From Adineta vaga (Eukaryota; Rotifera): 64,000 bases of DNA. Shown in pieces: positions 53,674-64,000 of this stretch. The notes below the pieces were generated by a model. The model saw nothing but the letters and a program-made list of their open reading frames with translations. It ran no database searches and had not been told where the DNA came from. The DNA lies in contig CP075494.1 in NCBI GenBank assembly GCA_021613535.1, forward strand, positions 14,198,001 through 14,262,000. The letters run 5' to 3'. Position numbers and translations under genes: made by a program. The first letter of the stretch is position 1. Each line of letters begins with the position of its first letter.

Positions 53674-56614
53674 ATGAGTATAGAAATATCTTTATCGTTT
53701 ACGAATTTTTCGAATGATACTTATCAGAATACTACAACATCAGCGATACAATCATTACTTCGACTTGTTCCATTAACATGTATGATATTGATTGATATCA
53801 GTGCATTTCTTGGCAATCTACTTGTTATCTGTGCTTTCTTTCGTACACGTCGTCTTCAAACAGTAACAAATTATTTCATTGCATCATTAGCATTTGCTGA
53901 CGCACTCGTTGCGATCTTTGTTCTTCCTCTCAGTATCTATTGTTATCAACGTAATCGTTCATGGAAACTCGGATTAATCTTATGTGATCTATGGGTATCA
54001 TCCGATGTTCTTTTATGTACATCAAGTATATTAAATTTAACATGTATATCAGTCGATCGTTATATGGCAATAACAAAACCATTAACATATACAGCATATC
54101 GATCGAAATTTCTTGCTCGTATTATGATTTTATTAGTATGGATCGTTTCAGCTGTCATTACATGTCCGCCAATTTTTGGTTGGCGAGATAAAAATCGACG
54201 ACAAATGGTAAATATAATCTATTTTTGTTTTGTTTTGTTTATTGTATAGATTTATTTTTAGGTCGAAGAAAATTATCAATGTGATCTAAATACTGCACGA
54301 GGTTATGTTATTTATTCTGCACTTGGTTCATTTTATATTCCCGGTGTTGTTATGATATTTGTTTACATACGCATATTTATGGTTGTTTATGATCGTGAAA
54401 ATTTAATAAAAAAATTTCACAATAATAATAATAATAATAATAATAATACATTACCTATCAATAATACTAATCCAACAGCAAATCTTATTATAAAATCAAA
54501 TACAAATGGTATCACACATAATATACCAGAAATATCAGCGGAGAAAAAAAAATTTCAAAGAATTTCTTCATGTTGTTGTTTTTGTTTTCGAAGAAAATCT
54601 TCAATTTCATCTCATCATACTTGTCCAGGAATTGAACAGAAACCAAATGGATATCTTATTTATCGTTTTACGAATAATAATAGCAATCATAATTATAATA
54701 ATTACAATAGCAATACAAGTTCACCTAGACATAGTCCATCAATGAATTCGAAAGCATCAGTTTTATCTCGGTCATGTCCGAATTCCAGCAAGAAAATGAG
54801 TAATATGTCTGATGATATTTATCAATATCGTCGAAATTATTTAGCACATACTTCAGCAGATTATCAGGTTCACAACGATGATACACCTTGTTATGAATTA
54901 AAATCTCTCGAAAAATTACCGTCACCATTAATGAAATGTCGATCACGTTCATTTGAACATACATCATTAATTAAAATACGTGATTTAAATGCTGAATTAA
55001 GTCATAGTCGACAATTAAAAGCAGCAGCAGTAGCTGCAGCTTCGTCTGTAACAAATAAAAACATAAAGGTAAACTATATAAGTCAATTCGATCATTTTTT
55101 TACTAACTACTTTTCACCTTTATCTAATTAATCTGACGAGTACAATCATAAATGACGTACGTTGACACAGTGTTCAGTGAGCTTATTGAAAATGACATTT
55201 TCATAGGAATTTTGCAATGCCTAAAGAAGAAAATACATGATTAATAAATGAATAGTTCAATGTACTTGAATTGATTTTCACTTTTAGCTATTTGCCATAC
55301 AATCCAGCTCAGTTGAGATAAGAATTCATCTACTTTCTTTTCTTTCTCTTGAGAGAATATAGGAAACGGAAATTACTGGGTAGATATTTCTTTTGTATAC
55401 CCAAAGAAAAATAAAAGGCAAATCAAATACCGCCAAGGTGTAATTATATCCCATAATTGATTGCAAAGAAATCGGATATTCTCTTGATCAACGAATAGAA
55501 ATACAAAAATACGCATTTCTAATCCAATTAAAACTGAATCATCATTTGTATTCCGTTTTCCTTTTTTCAGAATCAATTCGATCAACAAATCGACTTGTCT
55601 CGTGATATTTTTCCATCTGCACCTGATAGTCCAAATTCAACAGCACAATCATTACATGAATTAACACAAATTCCATTGAAAAAAGATACATCAAAACATC
55701 GTAAACGTTCTCGACAACATTTAAATGTTTTTCCCATGCGAGAAAGAGCAACAACGAATCCTCCAAAGATTCAAGAAATGCTTACAGATAGTCCATCATT
55801 TCCACATTCATTAAGACAAAAACAAATGATGATCGAACCGACGCGTATTAATCGTCGAATAAAATCATCTCGTTCAATGAATAGTTCACCGTCTGCTATT
55901 CTATTAGAAAATATTAAACAACAACATCGTATTACTCGAAATCCATCAATTCGATCAACTCAATCATCAAGATCTCTTGCATCAATGCGATATTTTACAC
56001 ATTCAAGTGAAAATTCCAATGATAGCCATCCGAATCCAAAATCCGTATGGAATTGTTGTTGTTACTGTTTTAATTCTTCATCATCTAGTAATTCATCTCA
56101 AAATATTACCAGACAAATTTTTGTTTATACACCTAATCATTCTCTAACGATGGATGACGATGACGATGAGAAAATGTCATCAACAGATACTGCAAATCGT
56201 GCACCACTCTATACACCTGTACAATCATCCTCTGTAGCACATGTTAGTTCGCGTGGAAACGGTGGACCAGGTGATGTTCAACGTCGTGAACGTATTCGTT
56301 TTATGAAAGAACAAAAAACAGCGAAAACATTAGCCGTTGTCGTTGGTGGTTTTATTCTTCTTTGGCTACCATTTTTCATCATGTATATTATCCCACAAGA
56401 AAAATTCGTTTTTCATCCTCATACGAATACATTAATAACTTGGTTAGGCTATTTCAATTCCGTGATCAATCCATTTATATATGCGTATTGTTCGAAACAA
56501 TTCCGTATGGCATTTTGGAATATTACATTTGGTGTATGTATAAAACGATCATCCGTCTTATTGCCACTTGCAAATAAAAATAAACAACTACATCAACGTC
56601 GGATGAATGAATGA
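53674..56614 (+). CDS. Class A GPCR, biogenic-amine type, 794 aa
   Basis: A seven-pass receptor, probably for octopamine, tyramine, dopamine or a related amine, signalling at the plasma membrane. Exons 53674-54207, 54262-55068 and 55571-56614 join in frame to 794 residues. Seen: N-glycosylation sites at the N-terminus; TM1 with GNLLVI; TM2 with SLAFADALVA; TM3 with CDLWVSSDVLLCTSSILNL, which carries the amine-binding Asp, followed by DRY; TM4 WIVSAVITCPPIFGW; TM5 YSALGSFYIPGVVMI; TM6 LLWLPFFIMYI; and TM7 NSVINPFIYAYC. The third intracellular loop spans about residues 235-695. It is low-complexity, with an Asn run and two cysteine clusters (CCCFCF and CCCYCF). The last intron is 502 nt and lies in this loop. 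The ligand cannot be assigned from sequence alone. Confidence 0.9.
54420..54449 (+). repeat. AAT trinucleotide repeat encoding asparagines
   Basis: About ten AAT units inside the receptor's third intracellular loop, translated as polyasparagine. Confidence 0.85.
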
Positions 56615-57474
56615 ATAACATATTTGATTTTGTTTATATTTGTAAATAATATTTGATCTAATTCTTTTTTTTCTGTCCGATGTTCAGTTAAAAATTTTAT
56701 TTTCTTGAAAGAAAATTATTTTTCATACAAAAACAGAACATATGATTGTCAATATTTTGCAATGAAATTCATGAATGATGAATATCAAAGATCTTATTTA
56801 TATTCTAAATAACAATAATGTTATTCTAATGTTGATATACTGTCAAAATATTCCCACGAGAAATACATATTTATGGTTTCAATGCATTAGTTAACTATTT
56901 GATAATTCATAAATTTCAAGTCTATCATTCATCTATCTATAAGATATAGTTAATTAAAAAGTTCACTTATAATCGCTTCAAATAACCGTAAGTTAATCGA
57001 ACAAGGACAATCTATATGAACTGTTGAGCTAGAGCATCAAGACTTTTCGTCTGAGATGATCGGTCGAAGACATAGAAAAAGATCATGAAGTCGAAGAGGA
57101 GAAACAAAGCAACTGGATATTAAATTCTAAGAATAAGAATGAATTATAGTCCCTTGATTGTCATTGACGTTCATCAAATAATTACAGTTTGTCTGTCTCG
57201 AGGAAGGAAGGAAGAAACTATTCGATCGAACAATAATAATTTTTCTATATCATCTTTCAAGTACAAAATGTTCTCATACATACATTTACTTTTGTTGTAT
57301 ATGTATTGAATTTTCGACATTGTTTTCATTGAATGGTGACATCTTTCATTAAAAAAAAGTATTTCGATTGGATTCGATAACACGTACAGAAGTTTTTTTT
57401 TTCGACATATAATATAATATTTATATGCATTTTCTTTTTGTAATACAATAAATCAAAAGCAAATAGAAGATGAA
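56615..57474. other. Intergenic between GPCR and phosphatase fusion
   Basis: About 860 bp. It holds the receptor 3' UTR and the promoter of the next gene. A reverse frame at 57174-57383 has no domain. Nothing else is visible. Confidence 0.5.
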
Positions 57475-60400
57475 ATGAAGTTAGTTATATGTATTATCAT
57501 TGATCGAAATCTTGATGCAATACTTCTTGTTGAACAAATACCTAATTGTGGTTATTGGTTTCCATTTGATCAAGTTAAAATCGGTGAAACACGAACTGTT
57601 ACAGCACAACGAATAGCAAACAAAGTTTTATATTTCATTTCATAGTTTCAATTGATTGATTTGTTTTTTATTTATTCTTAAGATTTGTCCATTTGATGTC
57701 GAATTCATATCTGTCTTTAAAGTTCGATGCGGAGATAGTTTACCATGTTTACGTAACATGCAAACTTATTATTTGTTCAGTAAAGCAGAAAAATCAGTAA
57801 ACATATCCGTGTCAATTTGTAATTGTTCCATAATTCTCTTTCCCTTCAGACAAATGTCAATAAATTGAATACCACAAATGCTGTGTGGATGACTTTTGAT
57901 CAAATTAAAATCGCGATTAAAAATCGTGAATTACTTGGTCTTGAACCGTATGTTATCTTACAAAATATTCTTGAACGACAACGAATGTATGGATGGGGTA
58001 TTAATGGATATAGTTTGTGTGCTTTTTCTCCCTAAACAAAGTTCTTCTTTAGATGATTTCACAACTGGTAGACAGTTATTTGAAGAGCCGAATCTTCAAC
58101 TTATTGATTGTAAACCAGTTGAAGCGAATAATCAATCGGTAGGCACAGCACAAGAACAGTTAATTAATTCAGCGAAATTTAGTCATAAAAGTTTGATAAA
58201 TCTTTCGGTTTTCTTTTCGTATTGAAAGATAACGATTCATCCTTTTTTTTAGTTCAAGAACGTGTTTTTAAAGAATTTTATTCCTCAACATTTCCTAGTG
58301 AATACATGAGTTTTCAAAGTTTTTCGGAAGTTATGGATAATAAACTAAATGGATTAGAAAAGACGAAAATTCAAGCTTATTTTCGTGCTTTTGATACTCA
58401 ACAGAACAATTATTTAACCTACATGGAATATTTACTAGGTTCGTTCATTGAACTTTTTCGATAAACAACAAACTTTCGTTTTATTTTTCTTTCGCAAATT
58501 TAGGATTAGCTGCAATGGATCCCAATACTTCACATGGAGGTATTGTTTAATTTAATTTTCATGAAAAGTTCATATCAATTATTCCAATAGGTACTCCGGC
58601 GGAATTACGTTGTCGATATATTTTTCGTTTTTACAATATAAAAAATAATGGTTATATGTCAATCGAAGAATTTCGGTAAGTAGTAATTAGTTTGCATGAC
58701 ATAAACATTGTTTAATTACATATAAGATGACTAATCTGAGTTAGATTGATTTCAATGAATAACGATTTATTTAGAGAACTTCATGGTGATGTTCAAAATT
58801 TAAAAGCTGGTAAACCAAATGGTGATCTTCCAGCTTATAGTGAAGTTTTAACAGCATTCAAGTAGATTTATTTCGTTTGAATGAGTTTGTTTTTTTCGTC
58901 ATGATGCTTTTTTAGTTCATTTAACTTACAAGACAACAGTAATTTATCATTAAATGAATTCTTAAATTCCGTTGGTCAATTGAAATATCGTGGTACATCT
59001 GTTCTATTTCGTCTTCCGATGAATACAAAAGAATTATTACGAATCTATAAGTTTGTTTTCTTGATTAAATGATCGATTAAAGATAAATTTCAATCTTATG
59101 TTTTAGACGATTCGCCGATATCAAAATCGATAATCCATCTGATCAAGGTAAATTCTAATGAAGAAATTATGATTTTTTCTGTATTGAAATTTTCCTAGTT
59201 CAAAATGAGATTAATTATGAATTAGCTGATCATTGTGTTACATTGAAAAAATCGGGTTTACTTCATAAAGTTGAATCTTTACGTTCTATGAGTTATAACA
59301 ATCAATTTAGTACAACAACAGAAGAAACATTGAAACAATTGCCACGTTCATTATCTGAAGAAATCTTCGATCGAGTAAATCTCAATTTAACAAAGTTTCG
59401 CTCTTTATTCGAATTTCTTCTAGAGAACAATTGCTACTGATATTCAAGAAATGTTACGATTTTTTGAAAAACATGATCAAACTAAAGAAGCATTAACATG
59501 GTCATCGAATGTATTGAGTAATTTAGGTCGATCAATTATTACTCTCTGTCGAGAAATTCGAGAAATAATCAAATGTGAACCACGTTGTTTGAAAATATCT
59601 TCTCCTTGTTATATCCTTGGTGATATTCATGGAAATTATCAAGATTTAATTTGCTTTGAAAAGTGTTTATGGCGTGCAACACCGTTACTATCACCAGCAT
59701 CGTTTTTATTTCTTGGTGATTATGTTGATCGAGGAATATATGGATTAGAAGTAAGATTTCAAATTATTTTATATGAAAAATGAAGAGTTTTGGATGTTTT
59801 AGGTTATTATCTATTTGTTAGCAACGAAATTTCAATGTCCGAAAAAGGTTTTACTTCTTCGAGGAAATCATGAAATAAGAAAAATTCAGCAAATTTTTAG
59901 TTTTTATAAGTAAGTGATTGAATAATATTCAAGATATCTCGAGTAATATTCGTATTTCCACTATCGAAAGATCGAAATAAAAAGTTTATGAGAAATCTCT
60001 CAGACAAATGCTAAAAGTGAGTGTGTGCTTTTAATTGACTCATTGTGTGACTATATTATTAATATTTTAATCTTCTTATTTTCTTTGTTTAAAACTACAT
60101 CTGAATCTTATTCAATTAATATCTTAAACAATCATTTCGTATAATTATAGAGAATGTTTGACCAAATTTGGTGATATTCTTGGTAAAGAAGTATGGGAAG
60201 CAATCAATACTGTTTTTGATGTTCTTCCATATGCTGCAGTGATTGATGATAAAGTTTGTACAAATGATATTTCATAAAATAAAATCTTTTTTTCTTTGAT
60301 AGATTTTATGTTTACATGGTGGTATACCAAGTCCGAGTACATGTCCAGATGAATTTATATCAATGGTTAATGATATACCAGTACCATTAAGTGAACCTGA

Positions 60401-60802
60401 ATCAGAATCGCCATTAGCATGGGAAATTATGTGGAATGATCCATTTTCAATTGAAACAAATACGATGCCTCAAACTGCAATCAATACAACAAATGGATTT
60501 TTTAATAATTCAAGAAGAAGTACTGGAAAATATTTTACAAATGATGCATTAATGGCATTTCTAGAGAAAAATAATTTCAGTCATGTCATTCGTGCTCATG
60601 AAGTTCAACAAGTTGGGTTTAAAGTATGTCAAATAATTGAAGATTTATTTCTAATTAATGAATATCTTCATTTCAGGTGCAATTAAGTGGACGTCTTCTA
60701 ACAGTATTTTCTTCTTCACATTATTGTGGTGGAACAAATGAAGCAGCAACTGTACTTGTCGATTCATCGAAATTACGATTGATTCGACTTGATACACGAT
60801 AA
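57475..60802 (+). CDS. Nudix-like + EF-hand + PPP-type serine/threonine phosphatase fusion
   Basis: Predicted calcium-linked protein phosphatase. The start MKLVICIIIDRN at 57475 opens a Nudix-like fold: AILLVEQIPNCGYWFPFD, KIGETRTVTAQRIANK, VWMTFDQIKIAI. The catalytic RE..EE residues of the Nudix box are missing. In-frame splices (for example 57986/58044 and 58181/58253) then lead to EF-hand-like units with degenerate loops (FDTQQNNYLTYMEYL, YNIKNNGYMSIEEF, FNLQDNSNLSLNEFL). The catalytic domain has GDIHGNYQDL, FLGDYVDRG, LLRGNHEIR, LCLHGGIPSP, IRAHEVQQVG and SSHYCGGTNEAA, so all PPP metal and active-site motifs are present. EF-hands precede the phosphatase, the reverse of human PPEF. The intron near 59910-60150 is about 240 nt. 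Single-gene status rests on frame continuity, not transcript data. Confidence 0.8.
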
Positions 60803-61361
60803 ACAAACGATACTTTCAGAAAGATATATATATATAGATAAGTATTTGATTAGTAATCAACATGGTCTGTCCGATAAAGTATTTTATCTAAGAACAAGAA
60901 AAAAATGTTTTTTTTTATATTCATACATATTCAATTTGATTCTAATCCGTTTTTATATATCTATTTTTTGTGATTAAAAATGCTTCTATACCTGTGTGAA
61001 ATTGTTTATACATATAACATGTAATTTAAAATAAAATAATGTGCATTTTTTCTCCGAACAGAAAAGATTGTACAGTGAGTATAAACATATTCTTCATTTG
61101 GTGGATTCTCGTTTCGTCGAATGCCTAATTGATTTTCTTGTTTTGTCGAAATTTTTGATATATCTCTTTTTATCATCATTCTTGTTTCATCGAAAATGAA
61201 ATTTATAATTAGATTAGCTAAAACGAAACAATTAATCTGGATTGTTCTGCTTGTCTTAAATGTTCTGTTTCGACAAAAATTGATTAAGCTCATGAAAAAG
61301 AAGAGGATATATACTAGGAAAAGTTTCATCTCACTATTCATACTAAGTTTAATTTGAATAA
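60803..61361. other. Intergenic with weak reverse reading frame
   Basis: A 111-codon reverse frame (61341 to 61006) begins MNSEMKLFLVYILFFFMSL, a possible signal peptide, and then continues polar without a known domain. In DNA this AT-rich one such frame per window is near chance expectation, so I do not call it a gene. Otherwise T-rich 3' UTR of the phosphatase gene. Confidence 0.35.
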
Positions 61362-61732
61362 AGAATAACGTTATCCATTGTTGAGAGTAAAAGAAAAAAG
61401 TCTACATTACTATTTGATAATTACCGTTACATACAAGACAAAATTAAAAATACCACGATTTATTGGAAATGCTCAAATCGTTCTTGTCCTGATCGTGTTG
61501 TTCATCCACATTTTTACATGTTTATTCGTGCAATTCAAAATGATTTTGCTTACAATTCTGCAATATTCTCGCGTCATGAACAAACTGGTGCATTACCTTC
61601 CACGGAAAAAAACTGTATGTTAATCGAAATGCGCGCTTGAGTTGTTTAGAAGAACGTTTTAAACAACATACATTAACGTTAGATGACTATCTCGCTAAAG
61701 TCATGAAATTAATAGGAATAAAAAAATACTAG
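61362..61732 (+). pseudogene. FLYWCH zinc-finger gene remnant with a frameshift
   Basis: From 61362 one frame reads ESKRKKSTLLFDNYRYIQDK, IKNTTIYWKCSNRSCPDRV, .. RHEQTGALPSTEK. This is the FLYWCH pattern (Y-R-Y, Y-W-K-C, C-x4-C, final His), with one of the usual two C-terminal histidines lost. At a run of seven A's (61606-61612) the sensible frame shifts: the next frame continues LYVNRNARLSCLEERF, KQHTLTLDDYLAKVMKLIG and stops at 61732. A one-base length change in the A-run would explain it. No start ATG is seen, so a 5' exon is lost or unidentified. FLYWCH fingers occur in MULE-type transposon proteins and in their domesticated relatives; this is probably a decayed copy. Confidence 0.7.
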
Positions 61733-62488
61733 CGTTTTTTGTTGATAGTTTTTTTTCTGTACTCACACTTATTCAATAATAAATTATTTTTTTGATCGAA
61801 AACATCTCTTTATTTTCGTACTACTTCTCTAGCGGGAAACATTTGATTCATCTATAGGTAATCTTTTACCAGTTAAGGAGAAAACACTTTTCGACGAAAC
61901 GAGAAAATCAATTAAGCTTTTGAAGAATCGAGAACTATCCCTTCATTCATACGTTCAAACATAAGACAACCGACACGATGCATCTATTCGTACTTTCAAT
62001 ATTAAATTGATAAAATTCAAAAAATTTACTATAACTTAAAAACATTTGATGTTACTCCTTTACCTTACTGTATAAGTTAATAAATATTTTTCTAACGCTT
62101 TGTCGAGCAATTATGAATTACTATTAAAATCAATATTTGTTTTTCAATCTCTTTAATATTCTTTTTTTTTCTCGTTGTTAAAACTGACATAGTTGAGTGC
62201 ACTTTTAAGAAAGAGAAAAAGAATGCATACAGTGCAATGAAGTGAAAGACTAAACTCAAACAATCGAAATTTATAAGTCTTCTTCTTAAAAAAGAAAATC
62301 TCGAACTTTCATCTACTCTCACAAAAGAACATCGAGAATCCGTTGTTTGTGTGAATGAACTGAAACATACTCAAATTATTCAAAAAGTAGATTTGAATGA
62401 GAATTTATTCGAAGATTAAATAAAACGAAATTATAACGAATTCAAAAAAAACATCATGTCATTGGTTTTTTTTCTTTCATTGAAATTA
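61733..62488. other. Intergenic, nothing recognised
   Basis: About 750 bp of AT-rich DNA between the FLYWCH remnant and the end of the PMP3-like gene. A reverse frame at 62092-62322 has no domain. Confidence 0.5.
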
Positions 62489-62703
62489 TTATTTTAAAAT
62501 AACCCATAATGCATGAATGAACCCTAAAATAATGATAAAATATGTAAGTATTACATTCAATCAAGAAACATACCTGGTAACCAAAATAGAATAGTTAAGA
62601 TTAAATTTATCAGTGTAGTATTATTACATGAACCTTGATGAAGATAGACGGCCAATGGTGGAATGAAGAAAGCGAGAATGACCAGTAAAATTGTTGAGAC
62701 CAT
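62489..62703 (-). CDS. PMP3/UPF0057 proteolipid, 54 aa
   Basis: A tiny two-helix plasma-membrane proteolipid of the PMP3/RCI2/UPF0057 family. In yeast and plants the family maintains membrane potential and protects against salt and cold stress. Exons 62574-62703 and 62489-62523, joined over a 50-nt intron (GTATGT..TTTTAG), give 54 residues: MVSTILLVILAFFIPPLAVY, LHQGSCNN, TTLINLILTILFWLPGFIHA, LWVILK. The family signature V-I-L-A-F-F-P-P-L-A-V-x-L and the motif L-P-G-x-I-H-A-x-W-V-I are complete. The length equals that of typical members. The gene is too short and too split to appear as a long reading frame. Confidence 0.9.
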
Positions 62704-64000
62704 TATTGGTATAATGTAATTCGAGAATATTCAAAGACAAATCTAAAAGAATGCTAAACGTTAATTTTTGCTCCGTACAAATGCGCTACATTTTCATTAA
62801 TAAAGAATGAAAAAAAAAGTGCTGCAATCGTTTTCTAACTACCAATTGCTATATATATAATTCTTCGGGAAGGTTTATTTGATGTAAAAATTGAGTATGT
62901 TAAGACTTATAATGGAGTTTTCTTTTCTTTTTTTTTATGTCGAAAAAATAATATTCTCTTTCTCTCTTCTACTCAGAATAATGTCTCTCGTCATTATGTA
63001 TATGAAATTGTTAAAAGCTGTCACTATGCTACTGCTTTAGAACTACAATTTGAATATATTAACACTCACGATATTGTTTTAGAGAAGAGAAAAAGAATTG
63101 AAAATTTTAAAATAACAATCGGTCTCGCTATCAGCACATTGTACTTCTAAAAGAAATTCCGTACAAAACTCTGATTTTATTAGTTCTCATAGCGAATTAT
63201 TTCGTCTTTCAATTTTTTATAAAAATTATGAAGAAGTAAATTTCAAAGAATCGTTTCTATTACTGTTCTATAAAAGTTTAAAGGAACATGCCAAGAAAAC
63301 AAAATGCTGAAAAAATCACGATTTTTTTCTCAGTAATGAAAGCGTATCGAAATGTTTCATATAAATGTATGATATAGTGTTCAATTTCTTTCCTGGCTGT
63401 AGTTGAAATCGATCATGCGATGATTGAAATGTCGTTAACGAAAGAAATCTAAATGATCTGTTCTTAATCAATATGATTCGTAATAAAAACAAAATTAAAC
63501 ATCATTATTCGAGAAAATACTTTATCTTCAGTGAAACAATGAATTTCTAGACAAAATGAGAATCTATAAATTATGTAGTAGAGAACTTTAACTAATGATA
63601 TTTATGAACACATTATTTTACATTTCTTTCCAGATATTAAAGAACATCGAATTGAATGACTTTTTCCAATACATGCTTGAATAACATTGATCTGTATTGT
63701 TATATAGTTCGATTAAGTCGTTCAAATTCTGTTGAATATCGAGTGCAGATGGATGATTAGCATTATATCTATCGGTAGAATTTACACCATTCAGGCGCTG
63801 ATAGTAATCAATGATGCCGTATATTATTAGTATACTAGTACAAATGATATACCTGAAGAAATTTCTTCTAACTATAAACTCTATATTTTTGATAACCAAG
63901 CGTACCTTTAATTTTGTCATTAGTACTTAGATCAGTTTTAAAAGATCATAATCATGACTTGTCAGTGTCTTTTTCACTGATGAACTATACAGCAGTGGAC
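62704..64000. other. Right flank, mostly featureless
   Basis: AT-rich sequence with no supported gene apart from the small reverse frame at 63618-63920, which is listed separately. Confidence 0.45.
63618..63920 (-). CDS. Possible small type II membrane protein, 100 aa
   Basis: I do not recognise it. An ATG-started frame of 100 codons has a basic N-terminus (MTKLKVRLVIKN), one hydrophobic helix (YIICTSILIIYGIIDYY, about residues 24-40) and a polar remainder with one N-X-S site, NST. This is the layout of a type II anchor. A GT..AG pair (63906 to 63854) could be an intron, but removing it closes the frame at once, so the unspliced reading is preferred. Chance is not excluded. Confidence 0.3.
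   Translation of the reverse strand: MTKLKVRLVIKNIEFIVRRNFFRYIICTSILIIYGIIDYYQRLNGVNSTDRYNANHPSALDIQQNLNDLIELYNNTDQCYSSMYWKKSFNSMFFNIWKEM

Noticed and set aside
61006-61341. Reverse frame of 111 codons with a signal-peptide-like start
   Set aside because: About one frame of this length is expected by chance in this window; no homology or exon structure supports it.
63854-63906. Possible 53-nt intron in the small reverse frame at the right edge
   Set aside because: Splicing it out puts a stop codon within six codons in every usable phase, so the unspliced frame is kept.

Overview
This is nuclear DNA from a small-genome invertebrate animal, most likely a bdelloid rotifer such as Adineta or Rotaria. 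The placement is an inference. It rests on very AT-rich DNA (about 30% GC by eye), dense genes on both strands, introns mostly 50-60 nt long with GT..AG ends, a metazoan gene set (plexin, RYK, GIPC, ataxin-2, geminin, an amine GPCR), and a FLYWCH zinc-finger relic of a kind abundant in rotifers. There is no rRNA, no recognisable tRNA, no CRISPR array and no intact transposon.

Layout from left to right: USP7 deubiquitinase (+); an unrecognised signal-peptide single-pass membrane protein (-); a 310-residue hypothetical protein (+); TFIIE alpha (-); ataxin-2 (+); hexokinase and plexin in close tandem (-); a 5 kb gene-free stretch; GIPC (-); the tiny lysine-rich protein SMKR1 (+); an MMD/PAQR10-11 seven-pass protein (-); a 2.4 kb gene-poor stretch with inverted repeats; a TMEM272-like four-pass protein (+); a claudin/PMP22-like four-pass protein (-); the RYK receptor pseudokinase (-) with a small gene nested antisense in its largest intron (+); XRN1 (+); F-actin capping protein beta (+); a very short geminin-like protein (+); a 3.8 kb gene-poor stretch; a biogenic-amine-type GPCR with a giant third intracellular loop (+); a Nudix-like/EF-hand/phosphatase fusion (+); a frameshifted FLYWCH relic; a PMP3/UPF0057 proteolipid (-); and a short unplaced reading frame near the right edge.

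Most genes are unrelated housekeeping or signalling genes. Themes do recur: Wnt/semaphorin guidance (RYK, plexin and the plexin-binding adaptor GIPC), mRNA metabolism (ataxin-2, XRN1) and replication or ubiquitin control (USP7, geminin). Several pairs are divergent over 290-950 bp (membrane protein/hypothetical, TFIIE/ataxin-2, GIPC/SMKR1, RYK/XRN1) and probably share promoters. Several start codons lie 0-35 nt downstream of a pyrimidine-rich AG. That fits 5' UTR introns or spliced-leader trans-splicing, which is known in bdelloids.

The strongest leads are the Nudix-like/EF-hand/phosphatase fusion, a plexin whose RasGAP region has lost its arginine fingers, the gene nested in the RYK intron, and small genes (SMKR1, PMP3) hidden by short exons.
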